From assembly GCF_000696185.1 (NCBI RefSeq), contig NZ_KK853997.1:1287389-1351388 (forward strand): 64,000 bases of DNA, read 5' to 3'. The position numbers and the translations under genes are program-made. Origin of the DNA: Kitasatospora cheerisanensis KCTC 2395. Its GTDB lineage: Bacteria > Actinomycetota > Actinomycetes > Streptomycetales > Streptomycetaceae. The notes beneath the pieces were generated by a model. It saw nothing but the letters and a program-made list of their open reading frames with translations, searched no databases and had not been told where the DNA came from. Positions 45,244 through 53,843 of this stretch are shown here, in pieces (within the stretch, counting starts at the first letter, position 1; each line of letters starts with the position of its first letter).

Positions 45244-46185
45244 GTGGAAGCGTTGGTCGCGGCGTTCGCGCCGATCTGGGTGCTGACGGCGGTCGGGTGG
45301 CTCGCCGCGCGGACCGGGCTGCTGGGTGCGGACGCCGAGTCGGTGCTCGGCCGGTTCGTGTTCCACGTGGCGATGCCGGCCGCGCTGTTCACGGTGGTCG
45401 CCCGCACCGACCTGGCGGGGTTCGCCAACACCTCGATGCTGGCGTTCGCCGCCGGGACGCTGGCCGCCTCGCTGCTGGGCCTGCTGGCGGGCCGCCGCCT
45501 GTTCCGGCGCACGCCGGCCGAGCGGACCGTGGCCGTGCTGGCGGCGGGCTACGTGAACTCCGGCAACCTCGGCATCCCGGTGGCGGCGCAGGTGCTCGGC
45601 GACGCCTCGTTCGTCGCACCGGTGCTGCTGTTCCAGGTGCTGCTGGTCACGCCCGTGATGCTGGCGCTGCTGGACTCCGCGACCGGCTCCGCGGCGCGGC
45701 CGGCCGAGCGGCTGCGGCGGCTGGCGCTGCTGCCGCTGCGCAACCCGGTGATCCTCGGGGCGGGCCTGGGCGCGGTGTTCTCGGCGGCCGACTGGCACCT
45801 GCCCGGCCCGCTGGCGCACTCGGTGGACCTGCTGGGCGGGGCGGCCGTGCCCGCCGCGCTGGTCACCCTCGGCCTGTCGCTGCACACCCCGCCGGGCGCG
45901 GCGGCGCAGCGCCCGGACCGCACCGAGCTGGCCGTCACGGTGCTGCTGAAGACCGCCGTCCAGCCGCTGGCGGCGCTCGCGGTGGGTGCGCTGCTGCTGG
46001 ACCTGCCGGGGCCGCAGCTGCTGGCGGTGGTACTGCTGTCGGCGCTGCCGACGGCGCAGAACGTGTACGTGTACGCGCGGCTGTACGGGGCGGCGCCGGC
46101 CCTGGCGCGGTCCTCGGTGCTGGTGTCCACGGTGCTGTCGATGCTGACGCTGTCGGCCATCGCCTGGGCGCTGGGCGGGCGTTGA
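45244..46185 (+). CDS. AEC-family permease
   Basis: 313 aa, GTG start with GGGAGGTC just upstream. Ten hydrophobic segments; ALFTVVARTDLAGFAN, GYVNSGNLGIPVAAQVLGD and LSALPTAQNVYVYA with the discontinuous helices (NSGN, PTAQN) typical of auxin-efflux-carrier family members. Likely exports or imports a carboxylate or small metabolite. Transcribed alone; the next gene has its own promoter region (TAGAGT near 46232). Confidence 0.85.
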   Translation: MEALVAAFAPIWVLTAVGWLAARTGLLGADAESVLGRFVFHVAMPAALFTVVARTDLAGFANTSMLAFAAGTLAASLLGLLAGRRLFRRTPAERTVAVLAAGYVNSGNLGIPVAAQVLGDASFVAPVLLFQVLLVTPVMLALLDSATGSAARPAERLRRLALLPLRNPVILGAGLGAVFSAADWHLPGPLAHSVDLLGGAAVPAALVTLGLSLHTPPGAAAQRPDRTELAVTVLLKTAVQPLAALAVGALLLDLPGPQLLAVVLLSALPTAQNVYVYARLYGAAPALARSSVLVSTVLSMLTLSAIAWALGGR

Positions 46186-46285
46186 CCCGTGGGGGCCTGT
46201 GCGGCAGATCACAGGCTTCGCCCCGGCCGGGCCCGCTCACGTAGAGTTCGGCGGTACCCATGGGGAGATTGAGGAAGCATCCGCA

Positions 46286-47785
46286 GTGACGAACGCGCAG
46301 ACCGAGCCGGGCGCCGCCCCGGTCGAGGACGACATCGACTACGGCAAGGGCATCGACCCGGAACGCCTGGAGCTGTGCCTCAGCGTGATCGCCGAGCTCG
46401 ACGAGATCCACGTGGACCACCCGGACGCGATCCGGGTCCGGATGGCCGTCGGCGGGCTCTTCCGCACCCTCAAGCAGCGCCGCCGCCAGGAGACCCGGGC
46501 CCGCAAGACCGCCAACGACCGTGCGGTGACGGCCCGGACCGCGACCGGCGCGCCGGGGCGGATCGACGACGAGACGGCCGGCGTGTTCGGCCTGAGCACG
46601 GAGACCACCACCGAGCTGGCGGGCATCCTGGAGCGGGCCCGCTCCTGCTACATGTGCAAGCAGCGGTACACCGAGGTGGACGCCTTCTACCACCAGCTGT
46701 GCCGCAACTGCGCGAAGCTCAGCCGGGAGCGCCGCCACGCCCGCACCGACCTGACCGGCAAGCGCGCGCTGCTGACCGGCGGCCGCGCCAAGATCGGCAT
46801 GTACATCGCGCTGTGCCTGCTGCGGGACGGCGCGCACACCACCATCACCACCCGCTTCCCGAACGACGCGATCCGCCGCTTCTCGGCGATGCCGGACAGC
46901 GCCGACTGGATCCACCGCCTGAAGGTGATCGGCATCGACCTGCGCGACCCGGCGCAGGTGATGGCGCTGGCCGACGAGGTCGCCGCGGACGGCCCGCTGG
47001 ACATCCTGATCAACAACGCGGCGCAGACCGTGCGCCGCTCCCCCGCCGCGTACCGGGAGCTGATCGCCGCCGAGTCGGCGCCGCTGCCCGCCGGGGCGCT
47101 GCCCGCGTCCACGGTGATCGGCCGGTTCGGCTCGGGCGCGGTGGACGTGCCGGCGCTGCCCGGGCAGAGCCGCGCCGAGCAGCCCGCGGTGAGCGCCGAG
47201 GAGGTCACCTCGCTGGCGCTGGTGACGGGTTCGGCCTCGCCGGAGCGGATCGCGGCGGGCACCGCGATCGACGCGGGCGGCCTGGTGCCGGACCTGGCGG
47301 ACACCAACAGCTGGGTGCAGACCGTCTCCGAGGTCGGCCCGATCGAGCTGCTGGAGGTGCAACTGTGCAACTCCACCGCCCCGTTCATCCTGATCAGCCA
47401 GCTCCGCCCGGCGCTGGCCGCGTCCACGGCGCGCCGCAAGTACGTGGTGAACGTGTCCGCGATGGAGGGCGTGTTCGACCGCGGCTACAAGGGCGCCGGC
47501 CACCCGCACACCAACATGGCGAAGGCCGCGCTGAACATGCTGACCCGCACCAGCGCGCAGGAGATGTTCGAGAGCGACGGCATCCTGATGACCGCGGTGG
47601 ACACCGGCTGGATCACCGACGAGCGCCCGCACCCGGACAAGATGCGCCTGCACGAGGAGGGCTTCCACGCCCCGCTCGACCTGGTGGACGGCGCGGCCCG
47701 GGTGTACGACCCGATCGTCCGCGGCGAGCTGGGCGAGGACCTGTACGGTTGCTTCCTGAAGGACTACCAGAAGGGCAAGTGGTGA
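46286..47785 (+). CDS. Atypical SDR with Cys4 motif and missing catalytic Tyr
   Basis: 499 aa from GTG 46286 (GAGGA 10 nt upstream). The N-terminal about 145 residues include CYMCKQRYTEVDAFYHQLCRNC, two CxxC pairs able to bind zinc. The Rossmann domain follows: LLTGGRAKIGMYIALCLL (TGxxxxIG), ILINNAAQT, VNVSAMEG with Ser. Where SDRs have YxxxK, this reads TNMAK (GHPHTNMAKAAL), so Lys is kept and Tyr replaced. An inserted region (about 265-340) separates the halves. Coupled to a NUDIX gene by a GTGA overlap. Substrate unknown. Confidence 0.8.
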   Translation: MTNAQTEPGAAPVEDDIDYGKGIDPERLELCLSVIAELDEIHVDHPDAIRVRMAVGGLFRTLKQRRRQETRARKTANDRAVTARTATGAPGRIDDETAGVFGLSTETTTELAGILERARSCYMCKQRYTEVDAFYHQLCRNCAKLSRERRHARTDLTGKRALLTGGRAKIGMYIALCLLRDGAHTTITTRFPNDAIRRFSAMPDSADWIHRLKVIGIDLRDPAQVMALADEVAADGPLDILINNAAQTVRRSPAAYRELIAAESAPLPAGALPASTVIGRFGSGAVDVPALPGQSRAEQPAVSAEEVTSLALVTGSASPERIAAGTAIDAGGLVPDLADTNSWVQTVSEVGPIELLEVQLCNSTAPFILISQLRPALAASTARRKYVVNVSAMEGVFDRGYKGAGHPHTNMAKAALNMLTRTSAQEMFESDGILMTAVDTGWITDERPHPDKMRLHEEGFHAPLDLVDGAARVYDPIVRGELGEDLYGCFLKDYQKGKW

Positions 47786-48255
47786 CGGACGCTCAACTCC
47801 CGGCCGGCCCGCACCCGTTGCCGCCGCTGGTCGGCGCGGGCGTGATCGTGCCGACCGGGGACGGCCGGGTGCTGATCGGACGGCGCACCACGGCCGGTGA
47901 GTCGCCGAGCTGGAGCCTGCCGGGCGGCAAGGTCGACCACCCCGGCGAGTCGTTCGAGCAGGCCGCGGCCCGGGAGTTGGCCGAGGAGACCGGCATCGTG
48001 CTGCCCGCCGAGCGGATGCGGGTGCTGGCGGTGCTGCTCGACCACGAGCTGGGCCGCACCCGGGTGACGGCAGCCGTGCTGGCCCCGCCGAGCCTGGCCG
48101 AGGCCCTGGTCACCGAGCCGCACGCCTGCGCCGGCTGGGAGCGCGTCGCGGTCGACGCGCTCCCCGAGCCGATGTTCTACCCCTCCGCGCAGGTGCTGTC
48201 CGCCTGGCTCCCCGACTACCGGGCCCCGGGCGGCACTTCGCACTACCGCCTCTGA
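47782..48255 (+). CDS. NUDIX hydrolase
   Basis: 157 aa, GTG start overlapping the SDR stop. The Nudix box is complete: GGKVDHPGESFEQAAARELAEETGI (given in parts: GGKVDHPGE, REL, EETGI), with the metal-binding Glu pair. WSLPGGKVD and VLIGRR suggest a nucleotide or nucleoside-diphosphate derivative as substrate. Co-translation with the SDR suggests the two act on related or sequential substrates (inference). Confidence 0.9.
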   Translation: MTDAQLPAGPHPLPPLVGAGVIVPTGDGRVLIGRRTTAGESPSWSLPGGKVDHPGESFEQAAARELAEETGIVLPAERMRVLAVLLDHELGRTRVTAAVLAPPSLAEALVTEPHACAGWERVAVDALPEPMFYPSAQVLSAWLPDYRAPGGTSHYRL

Positions 48256-48268
48256 CCCGCCGCCCGGT

Positions 48269-49021
48269 TCACCGCTCCCGGCGGACCAGCAGGACGAAGG
48301 TGCGGGCGTAGGCGTGGCCGGCGGCGACGCGGGGCCAGTCCAGGGCGGCGAGGGCCGCGGAGGCGGCCGGGTGCGGTTCGCCGTTCACCCGGACCTCGGC
48401 GGTCTCCTCGCCACCGCCGCTGCCGAACAGCGCCTTGACGCCGACCAGTTGGTCCCGTCCGAGGTCCCCGCCGAGCGCAGGGGCGAGGGCCGGCGGCAGC
48501 GGGTTGCGCACCAGCCAGTCCTGGACGGCGTGGTAGCGGTCGCCGGTGCCCCAGCCGACCATGCCGCCGTGGATGGCGTGCCAGCCCGGCATGCCGTCCG
48601 GGTCGCGCGGGTCGAGGTGGCCCGCGAACCGGCCGTTGTGGGCGACCAGTTCGATCAGCGACACGCCCGTGGTGGCCGCCCACACCTCGACGCCGCGGCG
48701 CACCGGGTCGTGGTCGCCGCCGTCGATGCCGACCACGCAGTCCGGGACGGCCGTCTCCGGACGGTCACGATCGGCCAGGAACACCAGATCGAAATGGTGC
48801 GGATGCGTATTGTGCGGTTTTCCGAGCCGGACCGCCATGGCCCCGGGCCCGCGCACTTCCGGCTCGTCCCCGCCCTCGACCCGCCACACCTCGCCGTGCA
48901 GCGCCGACAGTTCGTCTGCCACCGCACCCAGCACGACCTGCGCGGACTGACGTTCAGCGCTGCGTACGGCGGCCTCCGGTCCGGTCCCCGACCGGCCGCG
49001 CCACCAAGATCCCCATGCCAT
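48269..49021 (-). CDS. Hypothetical protein, possibly DUF6348-like
   Basis: 250 aa. Seen: EVRGPGAMAVRLGKPHNTHP, HHFDLVFLADRDRPETAVPD, RRGVEVWAATTGVSLIELVA, HLDPRDPDGMPGWHAIHGG, VGWGTGDRYHAVQDWLV. The 'GMPGWHxIHG' block resembles what I recall of DUF6348; not certain. No signal or membrane segment. GC falls and codon use becomes more relaxed near its 5' end. ATG 49021 chosen; GTG 49027 is two codons upstream. Confidence 0.6.
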   Translation of the reverse strand: MAWGSWWRGRSGTGPEAAVRSAERQSAQVVLGAVADELSALHGEVWRVEGGDEPEVRGPGAMAVRLGKPHNTHPHHFDLVFLADRDRPETAVPDCVVGIDGGDHDPVRRGVEVWAATTGVSLIELVAHNGRFAGHLDPRDPDGMPGWHAIHGGMVGWGTGDRYHAVQDWLVRNPLPPALAPALGGDLGRDQLVGVKALFGSGGGEETAEVRVNGEPHPAASAALAALDWPRVAAGHAYARTFVLLVRRER

Positions 49022-49158
49022 GCGCACACCGTAACGAGGTACCGGTTTGCCGACAATGCGTCAAACAGTCGGTTTGGCAGGTGGTCGGCGGCGTGCGGTA
49101 TGTGTATCGTCGCAATGCGCTATCAGGGACTTACCACGGGGAACAGCTGGGGGCGGCC

Positions 49159-50826
49159 ATGGCAATCCAACTACCACCGGGGCTCAATGCCATCGTAGGC
49201 CTGCTGGGCGTACGTTTTCCCGGTGCCAACGAAGACGAACTGAACCGGCTGGCAGACCAGTTGGAGAAGTTCTCGGGCGCTTTGGACTCCGCCCAGATGA
49301 CGGCCGACAAAGCTCTGACGATGCTTCACGAGGTCTACCAGGGTGCCTCGGCGGACCGGCTGGCCGAGCTGTGGAGCACCATCACCAAGTACTCCAAGGT
49401 GATCGTCGAGGCCTGCCAGACGATCGCCAAGGTCCTGCGGGCCGCGGCCCTGGTGATCGAGGGCGCGAAGACCGCGTCCATCGTCCAACTGGCCAGCATC
49501 CAGGCGAGCTTCGCGGCCGCCTCCTCGACCGGTCCGTGGAGCTCCGCGGCGGTCCTGCGGCTCGGCCGCGAGCTCATGAACCAGCTGCTGTCCCAGGCCG
49601 TCAGCCGGCTCGGTCACACCCTGCTCCAGCCGATCGAGGACATGATCTTCAAGACGGCGCAGCAGATCGTCCCCACCCCGTCGAACAACTCCAACGGGCA
49701 GGGCTTCAACATCGATCTCGCCCAACTCGCCACCTGCGCGGCCGATCTGCGCCGCGGCGCGGACGACATCGAGTCGCACGGCATGGACTTCCGGCGCATC
49801 GTGTCGGGCCTGAAGCTGGGCGAGGGCAGCGACCCGTTCGCGAAGCTGGCCATCCAGGTCGCGGAGAAGATCCTGCAGACCATCGTCGAGGACGTGCTCA
49901 AGCGCATCCTCGGCTCGTTCCGGGACACCGCCGGCAAGATGGACAAGCTGGCCGGCAACCTGAACGAGAACGAGGACAGCAACCGGATGACGCTGAACGG
50001 CATCGCCTCCACGGTGGCGAACCCGTTCAGCCCGAACTCCGCGGTCGGCACCGGCCTCAACTCGGTCGGCTCGACGGGCACCGGCCGCTCGGCGGACGCC
50101 GGGCTCGGGGCGTTCGCCGCCCTGATGCCCAAGCTCGGACCGGTCGGCAGCGGATCCTCGCGCAGCGGCTCCGGCGGCAACGGCATCGACACGCTGGGCC
50201 TCAAGAGCCCGAACCTGGGCAGCCTCGGCGGCTCCGGCGGCGGCCACGGCGGAGGCGGTGGCGGAGGCGGCGGCTCCGAGTCGGGCGGTTCCGGCGGCGT
50301 CGGCGGCGGGGCGGGCTTCGCCACCCGGCTCGCGACGCCCGGCGGCAGCGGCTCCAAGAACGGCAGCATGCGCCTGGGCACCAGCCTGGAGGGCGACCAC
50401 AGCGGCACCGGGTCGGCCTCCGGCGGCGGCGGTGGCGGCGGGACCGGCACCAGCACCGCCGGCGTCGGCGCCCGCCCGATGGGCGGCGGCATGATGGGCA
50501 TGGGCGGCATGCACATGGGCGGCGGTTACGGCCCGGTCGGCGGCAGCGGCATCCGCGGTGCGCAGCGCCGCGGCGGCGGCCCGACCGGCGGCGGCAACGG
50601 CAGCGGCAACAACGGCGAGAACGGGGAGACCAACCCCGCGGACGGCGTCATCGCCGACCCGAACGCCGCGGCCGGCTACGCCGCGATGCAGCTCGGCCGG
50701 GTCACCCCGGTCCGCCGCGACCCGGCCACCGAGCGCGACGACCGCTACGACGGCGAGTTCGACGACGACTTCGACGCCGACCTCTCCGACCTCCCGGAGT
50801 TCACCGAGTTCAGCGACCCCGCCTGA
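49159..50826 (+). CDS. WXG100-like type VII secretion protein with Gly-rich region
   Basis: 555 aa. MAIQLPPGLNAIVGLLGVRF followed by GANEDELNRLADQLEKFSGA is the N-terminal WXG100-like module found in large actinobacterial T7SS effectors and CpnT-like proteins. Residues 30-290 are helical with WSTITKYSKVIVEA. The middle (about 350-520) is Gly/Ser-rich with repeated GGG, GGGMMGMGGMHMGGG, and the end is acidic (DGEFDDDFDADLSDLPEFTE). There is no recognisable toxin domain. ATG 49159; the upstream gap 49022-49158 has a -10-like TATCGT at about 49106. Two strong hairpin-flanked ends suggest a monocistron. Confidence 0.75.
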   Translation: MAIQLPPGLNAIVGLLGVRFPGANEDELNRLADQLEKFSGALDSAQMTADKALTMLHEVYQGASADRLAELWSTITKYSKVIVEACQTIAKVLRAAALVIEGAKTASIVQLASIQASFAAASSTGPWSSAAVLRLGRELMNQLLSQAVSRLGHTLLQPIEDMIFKTAQQIVPTPSNNSNGQGFNIDLAQLATCAADLRRGADDIESHGMDFRRIVSGLKLGEGSDPFAKLAIQVAEKILQTIVEDVLKRILGSFRDTAGKMDKLAGNLNENEDSNRMTLNGIASTVANPFSPNSAVGTGLNSVGSTGTGRSADAGLGAFAALMPKLGPVGSGSSRSGSGGNGIDTLGLKSPNLGSLGGSGGGHGGGGGGGGGSESGGSGGVGGGAGFATRLATPGGSGSKNGSMRLGTSLEGDHSGTGSASGGGGGGGTGTSTAGVGARPMGGGMMGMGGMHMGGGYGPVGGSGIRGAQRRGGGPTGGGNGSGNNGENGETNPADGVIADPNAAAGYAAMQLGRVTPVRRDPATERDDRYDGEFDDDFDADLSDLPEFTEFSDPA

Positions 50827-50835
50827 CCTCACCCC

Positions 50836-50879
50836 CCGAAGGGCCCCGCTCGCACCACCACCCGAGCGGGGCCCTTCGG
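50836..50879 (+). terminator. 17-bp perfect stem-loop after T7SS-type gene
   Basis: CCGAAGGGCCCCGCTCG (50836-50852) and its reverse complement (50863-50879) enclose a 10-nt loop, 10 nt after the stop. No U-tract. Confidence 0.75.
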
Positions 50880-50969
50880 CATCCCCGACCCCCGCCCTGA
50901 CACCCCATCGGATCACCCCGCGCCCCCTCCCGCCCCGGCGGCTCGCCCACCCCCGCCGCTCCACGCCCC

Positions 50970-51270
50970 GGCAGCGCAACTTCCAGATCGCCGCACCACA
51001 TCCCGCCCCGGCGGACCCATCGCGTCGCCACCCTCCGCCCTGGCAGATCAGCTCTCGCTTCTTCCCTGCCACCGCGCACCCGCCCCCGCCGCTCCGCGGC
51101 CCCGGCAGGGCGACTTCCGGATCTCCGCGCCGCCTCCCGCCCCCTCCGGCGGGTCGTCCGCCTCGCCTGCCGCGCCCCGGCGGTTCGCGGCCCTGGCAGA
51201 TCAGCTTCCGTTTCTTCCCCTACCGCCGAGTCGTCGCCCCGGGAGGTCAACTTCCGTTTCTTCCGTACTA
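50970..51270. repeat. Five degenerate repeats around GGCAG-N5-CTTCC
   Basis: Copies start near 50970, 51042, 51104, 51194 and 51242, spaced 72, 62, 90 and 48 nt. Shared core: (T/C)GGCAG(A/G)xC(A/G)(A/G)CTTCCG(T)TTCTTCC, each set in C-rich DNA. Three spacings are multiples of three and the fourth would be with one added base. Read on the minus strand, repeats give peptides like EEAxADLPG and EVALPG, so a decayed coding repeat is possible. No ORF here is convincing. The rest of 50880-51383 contains the promoter of the next gene. Confidence 0.5.
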
Positions 51271-51383
51271 CTTCCCTTGAATTGACCGTGAACGGTAAAC
51301 TTTGCCCCCATGGTGGTATGGACCACGAACGAAGGCGGTGGCTAGGGTCGTCTCGGCCCGCACCCTGGAACCTGCGACGGGAC

Positions 51384-51929
51384 ATGTTCGTGACCGACAC
51401 TCTGACGGCACCCGACGCCGACGGCGCCCGTTACGAGGCCGACCGGCTGGACGCGACTGCCGCCTGGGTGGCCCGGCACCGTCCGCCCGGCAGTGGGGCG
51501 CTCGCCGAACTCGGGGCAAAGGACGGCGCGCTGACCGGCCGTCTGCTGCGGGCCGGGTACACCGTGCACGCCGCCGAGCCGGACCCGGCGCTGCGTCAGC
51601 GGCTGCGTTCCGCTTTCGGCCGCCGCACCCGCCTACGGCTGAGTGCCGCGGATCTCTCCGCCCCGCCGCCGGTCCGCCGCCGTTTCGGGGCGGTGCTGCT
51701 GATCGAGGCCCTACAGGCCGGTCAGGACCTGGAGTTGCTGCACGCCCTGCCGACCGACCTGCTGTTCGTCGCGCTCGCCCCGTCCGCGCTGGACGGCAGG
51801 CTGCGGCCGTGGATGTCCGCGCAGCAGGGCTGGCTGCTGGTCGAGGAGATCGATCTCGCGGCTCCGCGCGCCGCGACCCGCCGCCCGGCCCCGGGCAGTC
51901 GCGGTGTGCTGCTGCGCCGTTCGCTCTGA
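51384..51929 (+). CDS. Class I SAM-dependent methyltransferase-like protein
   Basis: 181 aa from ATG 51384; ATG 51318 and others upstream are less likely. Motif I ALAELGAKDGALTGRLL and motif II YTVHAAEPDPALRQRLR fit a Rossmann methyltransferase; the Gly pattern ELGAKDG is one Gly short of the canonical ExGxGxG. FGAVLLIEALQAGQDLELLH suits motif IV. C-terminal half is short. It precedes a second methyltransferase by 37 nt, which has its own promoter. Confidence 0.65.
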   Translation: MFVTDTLTAPDADGARYEADRLDATAAWVARHRPPGSGALAELGAKDGALTGRLLRAGYTVHAAEPDPALRQRLRSAFGRRTRLRLSAADLSAPPPVRRRFGAVLLIEALQAGQDLELLHALPTDLLFVALAPSALDGRLRPWMSAQQGWLLVEEIDLAAPRAATRRPAPGSRGVLLRRSL

Positions 51930-51953
51930 CTCCCCGTCAAGCCGCGCAGCGCC

Positions 51954-51959
51954 TACGCT
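51954..51959 (+). promoter_or_regulatory. Leaderless -10 element TACGCT
   Basis: TACGCT lies 7 nt before ATG 51967, with no ribosome site, fitting leaderless transcription of the second methyltransferase. Confidence 0.45.
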
Positions 51960-51966
51960 GACCCGC

Positions 51967-52562
51967 ATGTCGATCTCCGGAACCGCCGCCTACCGCGACC
52001 GCGCCGCCCTGCCCGAAACGGTGCTCCGCGCCGTAGAGTTGGCCGAGCGTCTGGGCTTCGAGCAGTCCTGCCGCCCGGAGCAGGGCCGGCTGCTCCGGGC
52101 GCTGGCGGCGGGCGCGACGGCCCGATCGGCGAGACCGGTACGGGGTGCGGGGTGGGCCTGGGCTGGCTGCTGGCGGGGCGGCGGCCGGGCGTGCGGGTGG
52201 TGAGCGTCGAGCGGGAGGCCGAACGCGTCGCGGCCGTCCGGGAGTTGTTCGCCGAGGTCGCCGACCTGGAGGTGGTGCACGGCGACTGGACGGAGATCCG
52301 GCGGCACGGCCCGTTCGACCTGCTGGTGCTGGACGGCGGCGGCAACGGCAAGCGGTCGGTGCCCGCCGATCCGGACCTGCTGCTGAACCCGGGCGGCACC
52401 CTGGTGGTCGACGACCTGACGCCCCTCACCGCCTGGCCGCCGACCCATCAGGGCCGCCCGGACACCGGCCGCACCGTCTGGTACGACCACCCGTCGCTGC
52501 TCACCACCGAGGTCCGGCTCGCCCCGGACTTCGCCACCCTGCTGGCCACCCGCCGCCCCTGA
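51967..52562 (+). CDS. O-methyltransferase-like protein, apparent frameshift
   Basis: About 198 aa once joined. ATG 51967: SISGTAAYRDRAALPETVLR, then RLLRALAAGAT in the first frame. After about 52110 one base is missing in ACGGCCCG; the restored frame reads GPIGETGTGCGVGLGWLLAG (motif I), VSVEREAERVAAV, DLLVLDGGGNGK, NPGGTLVVDDLTPL. These match catechol-type O-methyltransferases (family 3). Product and pathway unknown. Confidence 0.75.
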
Positions 52563-52596
52563 GGGTCCGTCAGTGGCCGGCGGGTCGGGCGACCGG

Positions 52597-53694
52597 TCAG
52601 TAGCCGATGGCCTGCCGCAGCAGCAGCACGGTGGCCCGGCTGAACCGGGTCGGCGCGTTGAACACCACCAGCTGGTTCACGGCGCTGGGCACCCCGTAGG
52701 CGGCCTCGGTGCGCTCGCTCTCCAGCGGCAGGGCGTGCTCCTCCAGCCGGCGCAGCGCGGCGGGCAGGTCGGGGACGACCTTCTGCGCGCCGACGATCCA
52801 GATCACCCGGGCCGCGCCGCCGGTGGTGGCGGGCAGTTGGCTGCCGCTGCCGGAGGCGAGCACCACGGAGCCGGTCTCGGTGACGGCGACGACGCTGCCG
52901 ACGACCACGTCGGGGGTGCCGAGCAGCTGCCGGATCCCGTCGGCCTCGGTCTCCCGGTCCATGGTCAGGACGCGGGGCTTGACGGCGCGGGGGTACCGGT
53001 CGTCGGCGAGGTCCTCGTCGAGGCCGGAGAGCCGGAGGGTCTCGCTGGAGTAGGCATACACGGCGTCCTTCTCGTCGACGAGTTCGCCGACCCGGGCGCG
53101 GGCGGCCGCGGCGTCCGCGAGCACCTCGACGGCGAAGCCGCGGGCGGCGAGCGCCTCGGCAGCGCGTTCCAGGCTCTCCGCGGCGGCCGGCTCCGTGTGC
53201 CGCTCAGTGTGCCGCTCGGCGGGCTGCTCGGCAGAGTGCTCGGCGGGCCCCGCGTTCTCGCCGGGGGCGGAGCCGCCGAGCGGGGTGGTGTCGAGGTAGC
53301 GGAGTTCGTAGACCCGCTCGGCGAACCGCCAGCCGTCCGGGGTGCGCCGGTAGGTGTCGTGGTAGATGGCGTAGTTGAGGCCTTCGAGGCCGTTGCGGGT
53401 GCGGGCGATCTCGTGCATGTGGGCGCGGCCGGTGGCGGTGTCGCCGTCGATCGCTATCGCGCCGGGGTGGGTGTTCTGGACGAAGAACACCCACTGTTCC
53501 TGGAGCTTCTCGCCGCCCAGCCGGATCTGCTCGGGTCCGGTCAGTTCGATCGGGATGTTGGGCATCCGCAGCACGCCGTCCGCGGTGAACAGGGCGGCGA
53601 GCCGGGCGCGGTCGCGCATCATCACGGCGTCGGTGAACTCGGCCTGCAGCGCCTGGATCTCGACGCGGTCGGCGATCGCCTGGAACGTGGTCAT
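52597..53694 (-). CDS. SnoaL-like/LUD (LutC-like) fusion protein
   Basis: 365 aa, one continuous frame. Residues 1-135: SnoaL/NTF2-like fold (IQALQAEFTDAVMMRDRARL, ELTGPEQIRLGGEKLQ, HDTYRRTPDGWRFAERVYEL). Linker 140-167 is rich in His/Glu (EHSAEQPAERHTERHTEP). Residues about 168-355: LUD domain of lactate-utilisation protein C (DKDAVYAYSSETL-type, VVVGSVVAVTETGSVVLASG, ARVIWIVGAQKVVPDLPAAL). The fusion is unusual. It is the only gene besides sigma reached by the mirror-image promoter pair, so it should be the ECF41 regulon target. Confidence 0.8.
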   Translation of the reverse strand: MTTFQAIADRVEIQALQAEFTDAVMMRDRARLAALFTADGVLRMPNIPIELTGPEQIRLGGEKLQEQWVFFVQNTHPGAIAIDGDTATGRAHMHEIARTRNGLEGLNYAIYHDTYRRTPDGWRFAERVYELRYLDTTPLGGSAPGENAGPAEHSAEQPAERHTERHTEPAAAESLERAAEALAARGFAVEVLADAAAARARVGELVDEKDAVYAYSSETLRLSGLDEDLADDRYPRAVKPRVLTMDRETEADGIRQLLGTPDVVVGSVVAVTETGSVVLASGSGSQLPATTGGAARVIWIVGAQKVVPDLPAALRRLEEHALPLESERTEAAYGVPSAVNQLVVFNAPTRFSRATVLLLRQAIGY

Positions 53695-53729
53695 CGGATT
53701 CTCCGTTCGTCTTCCGGCCGGTGCCGGTA

Positions 53730-53761
53730 CCGGTACGACAGAACGGCGGCGCGGAATGTGA
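53730..53761 (-). promoter_or_regulatory. ECF41-type promoter toward the SnoaL-LUD gene
   Basis: On the minus strand TCACATTCCGC-N11-GTCGTACCGG, identical in both outer blocks and spacing to the promoter at 53776-53807 in the other direction. The -10 block ends 36 nt before the ATG at 53694. Confidence 0.7.
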
Positions 53762-53775
53762 GGCGGCGGGTGACG

Positions 53776-53807
53776 TCACATTCCGCCGCGCTGTCCGGTC
53801 GTACCGG
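53776..53807 (+). promoter_or_regulatory. ECF41-type promoter toward the sigma gene
   Basis: TCACATTCCGC-N11-GTCGTACCGG. It ends 37 nt before the GTG at 53844, mirroring the opposite promoter. The TCACA box resembles the -35 TGTCACA described for ECF41 promoters and TCGTA the -10; the spacing is a little longer than I recall. Confidence 0.7.
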
Positions 53808-53843
53808 GCGGGACCGTTCACCGAACCGAGGAGACGAAGCACC

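Noticed and set aside
50970..51270. CRISPR array
   Set aside because: Repeats are too degenerate and spacing too irregular, and no cas genes are present.
51310..51345. 11-codon leaderless ORF after TAAACT
   Set aside because: Too short, no family pattern and no link to the next gene; chance is likely.
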